Counted from the first letter of the stretch, positions 40,272-50,970 are shown. The stretch: DNA of 57,348 nucleotides from Endotrypanum monterogeii (GCA_000333855.2 CM007314.1:572056-629403); one strand, 5' to 3'. The notes: generated by a model from the sequence alone, not told the origin. Made by a program: numbers and translations.

Positions 40272-41092
40272 GGTCTCTCTCTCCCTTCCTTCCCCCCCCC
40301 CAAAAAAAAAAAAAAGGAAGTGTCGTGAATAAACGAGTGTGGAGGAGGGGAATCAAAGAAAACTATATATATATATATATTTTTTTTTCTATCCGTCTAT
40401 GAGCGGTAGCAGGTATGGCGGCCTACTACCAGTCATGCGACGAACCTCTGAGTCGCTTTATTCTTACTCATGACGGTGACTCCTTCCAACCACCGAAGTG
40501 AGTCAAGATTCACGGTGCTCTGACAACATAAGTACGCGTTATTCTGTGCTGACTGCTCTTGTTGTGTTACTTTATGAATATGCGAAGGGCAAAAAAAAAG
40601 ATGAACCACACCATAATGGTGAAAAAAAAAAAAAAAACAACCTCACACTGCGTTCTGATTTCCTCCCTCCCCTCCTCTCCCCGTGTGGGCTTCCTTTGGC
40701 TGCCTGCTCGACTTTCCCACCTCCGTTCTCTCCCTGTCTTCACATTTCTCTGCATCTTCACCCCCTTCTTTGCAAGGTTCCACGTTATACCCTTTGCTCC
40801 CCTCTATTGCGCTCTATTCAGTGTTTCGTGGCGACCTGGGTCTGGTCGTGTGGTCTTCACAGCGGTCGATTACGAGTGTCATCTTCACATCACCTCTCAC
40901 TAGGGGCGCTTGATAACGAGGGAAAAAAACACAAGTCGAAACACTTGTGCACTCCATACATTGCGGTAGAAAGCTGAGAATTTCACACTTTTCAGGACGC
41001 TCAGTGTCGTGAAATACACGGAATTTCGTGTCGCTTCAACGTTATCAAGCCTCAACTAGTCTGTGAAACGTTACCTCCCATCACCACCGGCC
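40272..41092. other. Spacer before the PH-kelch gene
   Basis: No gene is seen. It has a C/A homopolymer pair (40293-40315), a TA tract at 40364-40380 followed by a T-run, A-runs at 40590-40598 and 40622-40637, and pyrimidine tracts around 40660-40760. Confidence 0.6.
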
Positions 41093-41141
41093 CCATTCTT
41101 CTTCTGCCGTCGATTCTACTCCTTTCCTCCCTCCCCTCAAG
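41093..41141 (+). promoter_or_regulatory. Probable spliced-leader acceptor for the PH-kelch gene
   Basis: A dense C/T tract ends in CCCCTCAAG with the AG at 41140-41141. The first ATG after it is 41195, the coding start. Confidence 0.6.
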
Positions 41142-41194
41142 ATATATCTATATCTATATAGTATCCCGCACTCCCCCCCCCCCTCGAGACGTCA

Positions 41195-43639
41195 ATGACA
41201 GCAGTGCCGGCTTCACGGGTCTTTCTGGCTTCATGGCTAGAGAAGAAAATGGAATGGCGCTTCATCTACCAGCACCGATACTTTATTCTCGATGGCACAC
41301 GCCTTAGCTACCGTCTTGAGGAGCACGGCGCCGAAAAGAAATTCGGAACTATCATTTCCTTTGACCCTTGGCTCGAGAGCGCGGACAGTGACACCTCCAA
41401 GGGATATCCCTTCACCGTGTGGCTGCTCGAAGGCGGCTCCTGGTCCCTGCGGGCTTCGACGCGGGAAATGTACGACAGCTGGCTCCAAGCTCTTCTCTCG
41501 GTCCTCGTTCTCTCGAACCCGACATCCTCAGTGCCGAGTGACAAAGGAGGCATGCAAAGTTCGCGCGGCACCTCAGTCGCTTCCGAGAGTGCTGCACCGC
41601 CTGGGGAACAGCCTTCCATGTACCGGGAAAGTGAGGGCCTCGCTTTAATACACAAGCCAGGCGGCACAGGCAACCGCACTGAGACGATCAACAGTCATAC
41701 TCACGCGGCAAGTGAGCCTGCTGACTCCCCTAGCAAGACAGGTGGCACTCCCCCAGCTACCGATGCAGCGAGTATTACCGCGGCGGGCATCGCCGCATCG
41801 AGAAACACAGGCGCCACTCTCTCCGTCTCCGATCCGGTGCTGCTGACCTCCATCGTGGAGAAGGAGACGGCCTGGCGTGGCCGCTGGAAGCCTCGCTATA
41901 TGGAACTGCGAGAGGGACGTCATCTCATCATTCGGTCTTCTGTCACATCCAAGTCGGAGCGGCAGCACTACGTCGTTGAATCCGTAGACCTATCGCCACT
42001 CTCATGTCAGGCACGATGGCTTCTCTTCACTGCAAGTAACGGGGACCGGTTTTGGGTCCGCTACGCCTCCGTGCAGGAGTCCCAGCAGTGGTACTCGGTC
42101 TGCCGGCGGCTCCTTCATAACGAGTGTTCGTGGCACTGGCTACCGCTCGCCGAGAACGACGCTGGCCGACTACTACGTCGGCGGCAGGCGACGAGCTGCG
42201 TGTATAGCGATCTTCAGCTGCACTACCATTCATCTACATTGGTGCCATCCTTCGTGGGGGAAACATGGTGCCCATCGGTGTACGTCTTCGGGGGGTCGGC
42301 TCGATGGTGCAAGCAAGTCTTCAATCCACAGGCCCGTGCTTTTCTTCCCCGTGCCGACACCGCACACACAGCGAATCGATTATGTACACTGGAACTTGCA
42401 GGTCCGCACGTGATGCAACTCTGGCAACCGGCACCGCATCGAGAAAGTCTGCACGTGTTGGTGCGCCCACTTCCTCGCTACGGCGCGACGCTAACTTGTG
42501 TAACTATGAAAGCCCCCCGATCGACTGCGAACGCTACCGAGCCCTGTCAGACGATTGGTGCGCGGGTAGTGCTCTTTGGCGGTGTATTGTCAGGCGGATA
42601 TCAACCCCCTACAACGGAACTGTGGAGTGTCTGGCGCAGCCCGGCAGTGTGCGAAAAAGGTGCTGGGATGGAATGGGATAGGCACGACCTTCCTCCGTAC
42701 GAGCTCCCGATGTTGGCCTTCCACGATGCTGTGTTCGTCCCATGGGGTGCTGAGGCAACTTCCGACTCCGCAATGCACCGCACAGATTCTGGGTTTCTGC
42801 TTATAACAGGCGGTCTCGATGCTGAGTACCGCACCAGGGCGGAGTGTTATGCCGTCGTGTGGAACGAGGCAGACCCCAGCGCGGCCGATAGTCAACTACG
42901 CTTGACCAGCTCCATGGTGGAGGATAACTCGCAGGAAAGAGCTAAATCAGCTACGCCCGCGGCGTTTGCGTTCGGACAGCTCCCGGAGCCTCGCGCGTTT
43001 CATCGCATGGCCGTCATCGAGGATGGCACGGTGGTTTTGGTTGGCGGGAGAGTGGAGGAGAATACCACTGTAACTCACCCTCTTGTGACCCTGGCACCGG
43101 AGGTGTGGCGACGCGCATCCAAGAGGTGGTACCTCGTCGATAATGACGATGCCGATGCTACCACAACAATTAGTGCCGATGAATCATCGTACTGGCTCCC
43201 AGCATCGTTTGACGGCACCAAAACCACTACGAAGTCGACGGCAACACAATTTATCCCTGCACTTCCGAGCGAAATGACTGATGTGGCTGTCGCTGCAACG
43301 GGGCACAATAATCGCGTGGTCGTTATGTGGCAGGCCTCCCAGCCTCACCAGGAGGTCAAGCTATACCTGCTTGACTTCGAGGCGGTCGAGATCCCTACCT
43401 CACATGACCGTGGTCCTGAAACACACAAAATAAGCGCAGGGCCGCAGTTTCCTACCGGTACGCGGCGTGTTCGGTGTCAGGATGTACTCCTTTTTGTAGG
43501 TGCGGTTCCCAATCGCGTAGTGGGTATCACTCTGCACGTGTATAACGAATATCTATTTGTGATTGGCGGCTGCAAAGTCGACAAGTCTAAGTCAGAGCCT
43601 TACGAACTCTGTGGACCCCTACGTATCCTGATGGAATAG
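41195..43639 (+). CDS. PH-PH-kelch protein
   Basis: An 814-residue protein with an unusual order of domains. Residues about 8-110 form a pleckstrin-homology domain (LASWLEKKMEWRFIYQHRYFIL ... YDSWLQALLSVL, with the diagnostic Trp in the last helix). A Ser/Thr/Ala-rich linker follows (115-215), then a second PH domain at about 218-315 (EKETAWRGRWKPRYMELREG ... QQWYSVCRRLL). From about 345 to the end are kelch-like blades: VYVFGGSA, RVVLFGGVLSGG, FLLITGGLDAEY, AFHRMAVIEDGTVVLVGGR and YLFVIGGCK, each with the paired-Gly turn. That suggests a beta-propeller of five or six blades for protein contacts. A phosphoinositide- or membrane-recruited scaffold is the likely role. No catalytic domain is seen. 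The start is the first ATG after the acceptor. Confidence 0.82.
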   Translation: MTAVPASRVFLASWLEKKMEWRFIYQHRYFILDGTRLSYRLEEHGAEKKFGTIISFDPWLESADSDTSKGYPFTVWLLEGGSWSLRASTREMYDSWLQALLSVLVLSNPTSSVPSDKGGMQSSRGTSVASESAAPPGEQPSMYRESEGLALIHKPGGTGNRTETINSHTHAASEPADSPSKTGGTPPATDAASITAAGIAASRNTGATLSVSDPVLLTSIVEKETAWRGRWKPRYMELREGRHLIIRSSVTSKSERQHYVVESVDLSPLSCQARWLLFTASNGDRFWVRYASVQESQQWYSVCRRLLHNECSWHWLPLAENDAGRLLRRRQATSCVYSDLQLHYHSSTLVPSFVGETWCPSVYVFGGSARWCKQVFNPQARAFLPRADTAHTANRLCTLELAGPHVMQLWQPAPHRESLHVLVRPLPRYGATLTCVTMKAPRSTANATEPCQTIGARVVLFGGVLSGGYQPPTTELWSVWRSPAVCEKGAGMEWDRHDLPPYELPMLAFHDAVFVPWGAEATSDSAMHRTDSGFLLITGGLDAEYRTRAECYAVVWNEADPSAADSQLRLTSSMVEDNSQERAKSATPAAFAFGQLPEPRAFHRMAVIEDGTVVLVGGRVEENTTVTHPLVTLAPEVWRRASKRWYLVDNDDADATTTISADESSYWLPASFDGTKTTTKSTATQFIPALPSEMTDVAVAATGHNNRVVVMWQASQPHQEVKLYLLDFEAVEIPTSHDRGPETHKISAGPQFPTGTRRVRCQDVLLFVGAVPNRVVGITLHVYNEYLFVIGGCKVDKSKSEPYELCGPLRILME

Positions 43640-45004
43640 CCATGCGATCCTCTTACCGACGAAGCCCTTTTTTTTTTCCTCGCCTTCCTCTTTTCCTCAG
43701 TGGTGCTCCACCGATGACATTATTGCGCAGCCAACGCGCTCCCTCCCCGAGGAGGCACCTACTCCTCTCTCACCCCTCCCTCTTGCCCATCACCACCCTC
43801 CTCTTCAACGCAAGCATCTTTGTCTACCATTCTCCAGGGTGGGGGGGGGAAGTTTAAAGAATAAATATATATATATATATATATGTGCTCATATGTCTCC
43901 TATTTCTGCATTGGTTCACGGTGTTCACGAATACCGTTTGGATAAAAATACTGCCACCTCTCCTCCTTCCCCCCCCCCTCTCCCCCCCCCCTCTCCCCCC
44001 CCTCCACTCCTCCATTGCGCCTTTTCTTTATCTCGAGAGTGGATCACAAATACTTCTCAGACTTCTTTGCCATCGCCCGCCCGCGCTCTGCAATGCAATC
44101 TTTTGTGTGTGTTTCGCTGGACTAAAGCATTTTCACACCACCTCCTTGCTCGATTCTCATCACTACCATGCGCACTGCACGAACAAATAAAGATGACAGT
44201 GATCGCTTTTTTTTTATGTAAAAAAAATAATATTTGTTCTTCAGACGATGCCACTGGGAAGTCCCCTTACCCACCACCACCACCACCACCACCATACTTC
44301 GTTTCCTGTTCCTAGTAACACACACACACACATGCACGCACTCCAGTAAGCGAAACGCTCCTCTGCTCACTGTTCGTGTGCTGTATACTTCTCCGACTCT
44401 CCGCTTCTATTATTTCCCCTCCACACAACCTTCTTCCTCGACACCCCCCGCTTTTGGGCAAACACCCTAAACACATTCTCATTTTTACTTATACCTCACC
44501 TCTTTCCATCCACAATTTTGAAACGATATGGCGATGAGCAGAAAAACCTTCACACGTCACTTAAAGTAGTGCCCACCGCGGCAACCAAAACCAACAAAAA
44601 ACACAAACGACAAAGACTACCGCACCGGAACACGAAAAAAAAAAACATTCGCACAGATGTTGTACTCGATACTAATACGGTATAAACGTGAGTGAATGTA
44701 TTTTACTAAAGAATCGTTTATCTCCTCGTTTCTCTCCACAGATTATCTAGACTCATGACCGAGTAGTAACTTCACAAGGTCGCCACAAAGTGGGTAGCCT
44801 CCATACGCTTTAACACCCTCCCCAATTATTTTCCCCGGAGTCTTTCCTCTACACTCTCCCCTCGAATCCACTGACCCTACCCTGCCGCAGCCGGATACTA
44901 GAATTCCTTTGCTCGGATCCGCCATCTACCGATAGCCAACACGCCGCAACGGCTGCCCAAGTATCTTTCTCTCCCCTATCGTATATCCCCGTGACTAGAC
45001 GCCT
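43640..45004. other. Spacer with microsatellites after the PH-kelch gene
   Basis: No gene is seen. A TA tract lies at 43865-43884, with C-runs at 43970-44003, a CAC repeat at 44269-44293, a CA repeat at 44320-44331 and A-runs near 44220 and 44634. Confidence 0.65.
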
Positions 45005-45226
45005 CGCCTCTGCTGCGCGTATCGCTGGGTCACTCTACTGCTCGTGATTGACGCACACGCACAGGCGCGTGCCCCTGCTCTAGTTTACCTCCCCCCCCAC
45101 CTCACCCTCGTGTGCCTGTGGCTCCAGCACAGTTCGAAGGCCGTCATTCTCCTATTGCTTGTAGAGTGCAACCGGTTCAAAGGCTATGCCAGATAAGTTC
45201 TCGAGCTGGGTGCGTGCGGCCTCCCT
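45005..45226 (+). repeat. 222-bp direct repeat, left copy
   Basis: Nearly identical to 45585-45807, which lies about 580 bp downstream in the same orientation. Both begin CGCCTCTGCTGCGCGTATCG and end GCGGCCTCCCT. I saw only a C-for-T change in a C-run and one extra T in the right copy. It has no coding potential. Confidence 0.9.
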
Positions 45227-45584
45227 GCCCCAGCCCCTCCTGCTGCCGGCCGTGCCCAACACGCGCGCCACCCGCTGTCACGGAATGATGTCTACTCTTT
45301 GAATGTTCTTCGAACGCGGTCCCTGACTGCCATGAGAAGCGTACTAGATGAACCCTTTAACTCTGACACCGTCACGGGTACCGGGCACACGGACGAGACG
45401 TGCCGCACGCTCTCTAGTTCGTGCCTAGGCGCGCCCTTGCCGTCCAACCGCCGGACGCGTCTCGGTCGTGTTGCTGCCCTAGCCACCTGCGTTGTGTTTT
45501 TCTTTTGCCGACATCGATGTACTGTGAATACTGCTGTCGTCTGTGGCGCTACCTGTTGCGCGCGATGAACGGCGCCATCGATGT

Positions 45585-45807
45585 CGCCTCTGCTGCGCGT
45601 ATCGCTGGGTCACTCTACTGCTCGTGATTGACGCACACGCACAGGCGCGTGCCCCTGCTCTAGTTTACCCCCCCCCCCACCTCACCCTCGTGTGCCTGTG
45701 GCTCCAGCACAGTTCGAAGGCCGTCATTCTTCCTATTGCTTGTAGAGTGCAACCGGTTCAAAGGCTATGCCAGATAAGTTCTCGAGCTGGGTGCGTGCGG
45801 CCTCCCT
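45585..45807 (+). repeat. 222-bp direct repeat, right copy
   Basis: Second copy of the element at 45005. The 358 bp between the copies are GC-rich and not repeated inside the window. If the intervening part is also multicopy elsewhere, the whole may be one compound interspersed element of about 800 bp. Confidence 0.9.
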
Positions 45808-46819
45808 TGATCAACTTCTCGTAAGACGGGTGAGCCTGCATTTGCATAGGGAAGGGGGGTAAGTTGTCTTGGAAAGCGAACATTGGTGGAGTTTACGTTT
45901 ATGTGCTTATTTTACCCTCAAAGTGGCGGAGTTGGTACAGTGAGAGTTTCTGGTTGAGGTCGAGATGTCACGACAGTGGTATTGAGTCGTCCCCGTCTTC
46001 GTGCTCGGGGATATAGTCGTGAAGTGGGTAGACAGATTTTGGATGTCCTTGATGTCTTCAGCGTTGCAAGTCTCTTTCGGTGTATGCGCTGTTCACGTGT
46101 ACTTTGTCAGTGCTGAGCATTTCCTGACACGTGGAAGCGACGTCGCGTGCGTATTGTTGTTGCTGACTGCTGGTTAATATAAATAGCGAAAAATGTGTTG
46201 TGTAGGTGTGTGGAGTCACAGTTGACAATCCATCCTGTTCAATAGTGTATATATCCTACCCCTATAACCTACCTTTGTGCATGCTTCTACAAACACGAAG
46301 AAGTATGTGAGATTTCGTTTTCTGTGTTTGATAATGACTTCATCGCCAGTGGTGCGCGTGCACCTTTTCTCCCCAGAAAGTAACTAAGAAGCCCATAGAT
46401 ATCATACTTTCGTGTAGCACATCATCCATCCACACATATATTTGTGTTTAGTTATGTATAGTATATATATATATATTTATATATTTTGCTGCTATGACCT
46501 ATATGCCGAATGATTCTCCTCGTTTACTTGTCCCTCTGTTTCCAGTCGCTGTCCCTCACCTCTCTTGCACAGTCCCCAACCACTAATCACCGGAAGGGAA
46601 GAAGATTTTTAAAAAGGGAAGTTAGCGTTTCATTATTTCAGGGGGCACGAGAGCCATTTGTGAAGAAGTTAGTGATACGCCCTATTACGCCCGAACGAGT
46701 GAATATCGATACACACAGACATATATATATATATTACATTTATATAGCCCGATTGCCCTGAAAGGCTGAGAAGCGGTCTGGAAGTACGTGATAATAATAA
46801 TAATACTAATAGTGTCGGA
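45808..46819. other. Spacer before the membrane-protein gene
   Basis: No gene is seen. AT-rich with TA tracts at 46464-46480 and 46720-46735 and an AAT repeat (46789-46806) just before the coding start. Acceptor AG candidates are around 46763-46764; no ATG lies between these and 46820. Confidence 0.6.
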
Positions 46820-47950
46820 ATGCGCTTGTATTCAGCACTCCGCCTAGGGCGGAGTATGTTTTTGTTGACTGTAGTCATCTCCGCATTGGTACTTCCGTTG
46901 TCGTCAGCGCAGCTCAAAGCGACAACTTCGTCGAAGGAAGCGCCCGCTATTCCGCCTTTTGAGGAGTTCTTTGCGCAGGACTTCAGGGTGAGCGTTATCA
47001 CGGAGTCATATGGTGCCTTCAACGCAACACTGCGCATGCGGGCTTCCTTAAACTTTCCAGAGAAGGTGCAGGGTGAGTTGATTCCTATCGGCAACCCGAA
47101 ACAAAGTCACCCGAGTCAGATGATCCTCCCACACTTCCAGCGCACCCGTCTCTTGGAAGACGATAAACTCTCCGATCTTCTTTTTTCCTCGATCGTGGGC
47201 ACTGGAAAGGGAAGGAACAAGAGCAGCAGGGACACCGGCGAACGTCGCAGTGGTGAGCTCACCTCGGCAGGAGGGGAGGAGGAACGCCCGTCACTACTCG
47301 TGATAGATTTAAACTTGCAACACAGTGACGCCATGCAGGGTACAGCAACTGTGTTTTACCTGCCTGCCGAGCTCATGGCGCTGCGTGCGCAGCGGGAGGA
47401 AATGAGGGAGGGTAGCGCCCTACCGTCTGCATCAGTTGAGTTTGTATTCCGCCCCGAGACATCGCACATGACAGACAACCCGCTCAGTGACGTGAGTGCC
47501 CTTGCACGTGTCTCGAGCGCCCCCGTATTCATTAGGGGCGAATATGATACTCACGAGTTGCCAAGTACCCCTGGCGAGACGAGGAAGGCTGCCGCCCAGG
47601 GTGGTATCATCTTTCGCTGGGTGACAGAGCATGAGTTCTCCGCACATGTTATGATCCCAATGGCGGATGAGGGGAGTGCCACGACGACGCGTTTGGAGAG
47701 AATTTGGGTCTACGGGTACGCCACACCTTCAAAGAGGATCTTTAACCGCAGCGGGCGCGAGGTGCCCTGGTACAACAGATACATGATGATCGGTGTGGGT
47801 CTCTTGGGATTTCTCATGCAGGTTGTCTCCGGCATAGCAGAGGGCAAGAAACGTGCCAAGGATGAGGCAGACCACGAGGCAGCAAAAAAAGCCGAGAAAA
47901 ACGCTAGACTGGAGGCGCAGCTACTGGAGCAGGAAAAGAAGAAGAAGTGA
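46820..47950 (+). CDS. Type I membrane protein of unknown function
   Basis: A 376-residue protein. Residues 1 to about 31 make a signal peptide (RLYSALRLGRS, a hydrophobic core, then LSSAQ). A lumenal or extracellular region with beta-type alternation and Ser/Arg/Glu-rich loops follows to about residue 320. A single membrane helix, MMIGVGLLGFLMQVVSGIA (about 326-344), precedes a short cytosolic tail of Lys/Glu/Ala/Arg ending in a Lys cluster (EQEKKKK). Lys at the end of a type I protein resembles an ER-retrieval signal, so ER residence is a fair guess. The layout recalls ER membrane complex subunits such as EMC10, but I see no sequence proof. The start is the first ATG after the AAT repeat. 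Confidence 0.82.
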   Translation: MRLYSALRLGRSMFLLTVVISALVLPLSSAQLKATTSSKEAPAIPPFEEFFAQDFRVSVITESYGAFNATLRMRASLNFPEKVQGELIPIGNPKQSHPSQMILPHFQRTRLLEDDKLSDLLFSSIVGTGKGRNKSSRDTGERRSGELTSAGGEEERPSLLVIDLNLQHSDAMQGTATVFYLPAELMALRAQREEMREGSALPSASVEFVFRPETSHMTDNPLSDVSALARVSSAPVFIRGEYDTHELPSTPGETRKAAAQGGIIFRWVTEHEFSAHVMIPMADEGSATTTRLERIWVYGYATPSKRIFNRSGREVPWYNRYMMIGVGLLGFLMQVVSGIAEGKKRAKDEADHEAAKKAEKNARLEAQLLEQEKKKK

Positions 47951-48718
47951 GGATGACCATACGCTGATGACACCATGCAAGCGGCAACAAGAAAGAATAG
48001 AGGAGCGCCACGCGGGAGAGAACTCAATTATGAAAATGAGCAACCATACTCATATATATATATATATATATATACATAAATACATATACGTCTGTGTGTT
48101 ATTTTGTTGAGTATGGGTTTTGCTGCCTCGACCCTCTCCCTCTCTTTCTCCTTGTCTCAGCCCGTCTTGACCACTTCCTTATCTTCCTCCCGTGCGCCGA
48201 CCTTCCTTCTGTGGTGTCACTTTGAAATGTAAAGGTGCAAACAAGAAAGAAAAAGTATTGACAGGAAATACAGACAGTGACATGCGGAAAGCGACAAGTT
48301 TTGGGGTATCTCGGCAACAAAAGCAAGTTTTTTTTCTTCCCTGTCTTTATATATATATATATATTTATTTTTCGAGGAGTTTGTGCTGGTGAACCTTCTT
48401 GACTGCCATGAGAACGGCACTGCAAGAAAAAAAAAAAATAACCTTAAAAGAAAAAAGCGGAAGTAACCTCTATGGAGGAAAAAAAAAGGGGAAAGACAAC
48501 GAAAAGATCATCGCATCGAACTAGTAAAGCACAGTGACGTGTGTCTGAGAACTGCACTCGGCGAAGATGCCGCGCTGTCAAAATTGTATGTGGATACCTC
48601 GACGTGCCGATGAAGTACAGAAGGAGTTGGGACTAGCTTACAGTCCTTCAACAGCGTTGTTTTGCTTGCTCACGAAAACGAGCTCTGTTGTTTAGAGGAC
48701 AACAGTTCACCTTCACAT
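47951..48718. other. Spacer before the actin-like gene
   Basis: No gene is seen. TA tracts lie at 48052-48074 and 48348-48364, with A-runs at 48426-48439 and 48479-48487. Confidence 0.6.
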
Positions 48719-48766
48719 CCCTTGCTCACCTCCCTCCCTCTCCCCCTCCCTCCCCCTTAATGCCAG
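48719..48766 (+). promoter_or_regulatory. Candidate spliced-leader acceptor for the actin-like gene
   Basis: A long C/T tract (48719-48757) ends in AATGCCAG with the AG at 48765-48766. A transcript spliced here carries a 17-codon upstream ORF (ATG 48784, stop 48835-48837) before the coding ATG at 48914. AGs near 48841-48847 would avoid it. Confidence 0.5.
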
Positions 48767-48783
48767 TCTCTTTTTTTTTTTCC

Positions 48784-48837
48784 ATGTATTCCCGCGTATC
48801 CAAAATGTGTGAGCGACTCATGGGAAGGGACAAGTGA
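48784..48837 (+). other. Possible upstream ORF in the actin-like gene leader
   Basis: ATG at 48784 opens a 17-codon frame, with further in-frame ATGs, ending at TGA 48835-48837, 76 nt before the main start. It counts only if splicing uses the AG at 48766. Confidence 0.35.
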
Positions 48838-48913
48838 AAGAAGTGTAAATTTTCCTGTTTTTTTTTTTCGTACCTGGTGCCTTCCCACCTACCAAATCTA
48901 TTTCGCCACAACA

Positions 48914-50635
48914 ATGAGTGGCGATTCTCTTGCCCTTGTGGTGTACGCCGGACAGATGGCCACGTACATGTGCGAAGGTGGCGATGTGCAGCCCACTTAT
49001 CCAATATTGCCTCCTATCACCGAGGAAATGCTGTTGTTTTTGCGCCAGGATCAGAGCCAACCACTGGTGACCGACTGGAGTGTCTCGGCCTCGGCGACAG
49101 CAACCACTCACACGTCAGGGGATCGTGCGTCGCGCCTGAAGCAACGAACGGAAGAAATTCGATGCTGTCTCCTTTCCTTGATGCAAGGCCGCTTGGTGCT
49201 GCTGGTGCTACCACTTAGCAGTTCTGTCTCCTACCGTGAAGCCTGGACGCAGCTCTGCTTCGATGCTCATGTGCTTGCACGCGGGCTGATCATGCTCACT
49301 GACACGGTTGCGAGCACCTTTGCCTGCGGCTTGGACAGTGGAATCGTCATCCACGCCTCTCTCTCCACGGTGAGCATGTGCCGGGTAGAAGCGGGCTGCT
49401 CCACGCGCTACAGCAACTCACACTTGGGAAGTGTACAGATGCTATGTGGGCCGAGACTGTCCACGCAGTTGACAGAAGAATGGTCTAAGAGCGCTTTTCC
49501 CGCTCGCACTTCAACGCCCGGCCTCGAGGTGACGAAGGACATCGATCGGGATGAGCCTAGTGAAGATGGCGTTGATAAACATCCTGAGAATGGAAGCCTC
49601 CGCTCACGTGTCGACCTCTCGAGCGCCGAGTACCGCGACCCACTCATACGCGCATTTGGATTCAAAGCATACCGTCATGTCATCGCCCGTGCTAAGATGC
49701 GAGAACAACAGGGTAGTCAGTGGTGTGCAGCGCCCTCGAAGGGCAAGGGCAAGGGCAAGGGTGGGAACCGCCAGTACCCGCCATCTCTCCTTGACGAACT
49801 AAATCAGACCTATCCACGTGCAGTTCGGCAATCACCTGGACAGCTCGAAAAACTGCTCGCCCGGGTTGCGCAGGGCAGTCCTTCCACGCCCGCTTCCGCT
49901 GCACCCCGAGAGGGCGGCGAGCCTTGCGTGCTAGTGGGGGAGGCCCTCGCTATCCCGTATGTGCACGCATTGTTTGACTTCGTGCTAAAGAACTGCGGAG
50001 AGGATGTCTGGGCTATCGTGGAGCGCGAACAACGTAAGCGAAAGCGACACCCCACTGCTCGGTCGCTGCGGAATCGCTCCTGTAACAGCCGTCCTGATAG
50101 ACAGGGAGGCTCGAAAAACGAGGCTGCGTGTGGGGCGATGCTCTCAGACGCCAGCGGTGACTCCGCAGAGACTTTCAAAGGCACACAGCAAGACACCCCC
50201 AGCAGCACTAGTACAGAGGAAAGCAGATCTGACGAAGACACGGAAGAGAGAAGTCAGAACCTCTTTCCAGACTCGTCAACAGACTCGTCCTCTTCAGTCT
50301 CGCTACTGGACGAGAGCGACGAGGATACGTGGCTGCAACCGCAGCCAACTCCGCTGCCTACGGCACCGTGGTGGCTTCCGCTACTGGGGGGATCGATTGT
50401 CAGTCGTCTCACAGACAAGGACCTTCAGCGTGCTGTGATCACTGCCGAAGAGCGCGAGAGACGAGAGGAGCGGTTGTACACTGGCGGATGCTCATATGAG
50501 TGTAAGTGTGGGATTGTTTATCGACTTTCCGCAGTGGATGTCCTTTCTGCGGGTCCTCTACTCATCAACAAACAAATACCTAAAAATGTGCACATGCACA
50601 CACCTGCTGAGAGCGGGGGCGGGGTTGTATGTTAG
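48914..50635 (+). CDS. Highly divergent actin-related protein
   Basis: A 573-residue protein with an actin-like frame that is heavily changed. The N-terminus (LALVVYAGQMATYMCEGGD ... PTYP) lines up with actin's ALVxDNGSGxxKAGFAGDD ... VFP. The middle, AWTQLCFDAHVLARGLIMLTD then ACGLDSGIVIHASLSTVSM (138-155), matches the second phosphate loop region. Near the C-terminus PWWLPLLGGSIVSRLTDKDLQRAVITAEE (Gly-Gly-Ser 492-494) matches actin's WIGGSILASL...WISKQEY. Both nucleotide-contact loops are degraded: actin Asp11 is Tyr, and Asp154 is His. ATP binding is therefore doubtful. Insertions rich in Lys/Arg/Ser (about 270-300 and 370-480) make it much longer than actin (375). The start is the ATG at 48914 that opens the conserved block. 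Candidate roles are a nuclear or dynactin-type Arp, unproven. Confidence 0.7.
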   Translation: MSGDSLALVVYAGQMATYMCEGGDVQPTYPILPPITEEMLLFLRQDQSQPLVTDWSVSASATATTHTSGDRASRLKQRTEEIRCCLLSLMQGRLVLLVLPLSSSVSYREAWTQLCFDAHVLARGLIMLTDTVASTFACGLDSGIVIHASLSTVSMCRVEAGCSTRYSNSHLGSVQMLCGPRLSTQLTEEWSKSAFPARTSTPGLEVTKDIDRDEPSEDGVDKHPENGSLRSRVDLSSAEYRDPLIRAFGFKAYRHVIARAKMREQQGSQWCAAPSKGKGKGKGGNRQYPPSLLDELNQTYPRAVRQSPGQLEKLLARVAQGSPSTPASAAPREGGEPCVLVGEALAIPYVHALFDFVLKNCGEDVWAIVEREQRKRKRHPTARSLRNRSCNSRPDRQGGSKNEAACGAMLSDASGDSAETFKGTQQDTPSSTSTEESRSDEDTEERSQNLFPDSSTDSSSSVSLLDESDEDTWLQPQPTPLPTAPWWLPLLGGSIVSRLTDKDLQRAVITAEERERREERLYTGGCSYECKCGIVYRLSAVDVLSAGPLLINKQIPKNVHMHTPAESGGGVVC

Positions 50636-50711
50636 CTTCCCCTCTTTCGACCGTTACAGCCGCTGCTCTTACCTTCTCTTCTGTGACGGCAACCTGATCT
50701 ATACTTTCTCC

Positions 50712-50738
50712 CTGCCCTGCCCTGCCCTGCCCTGCCCG
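50712..50738 (+). repeat. CCCTG pentanucleotide repeat
   Basis: Five consecutive CCCTG/CCTGC units lie about 75 nt after the actin-like stop codon, in the presumed 3' UTR. Confidence 0.8.
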
Positions 50739-50970
50739 GTCCTCCTCCTCCCCCCTCCCTCGCCTCCACAAAAACACATACACACACTTACCACGGGGAA
50801 ATAAAGTCAAGAAAAATATACATTCTCAATCTGCCTGACCTCCTCACTCTGTCTTCCCTCTCTTTCTTTGCACCCGCGCTTTGTTTTTTGTTGTTCCGTG
50901 GAATTTGTGTAGGTGCGCGCTACTGAAGGAGCCGTAAAACATTTTGGCGAAGCTCCCCTCACCCTCACGA

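Noticed and set aside
45125..45190. B-box-like GTTCGAA and GGTTCAAA motifs in the 45-kb repeat
   Set aside because: No A-box, acceptor stem or anticodon arm can be built around them, so there is no tRNA call.
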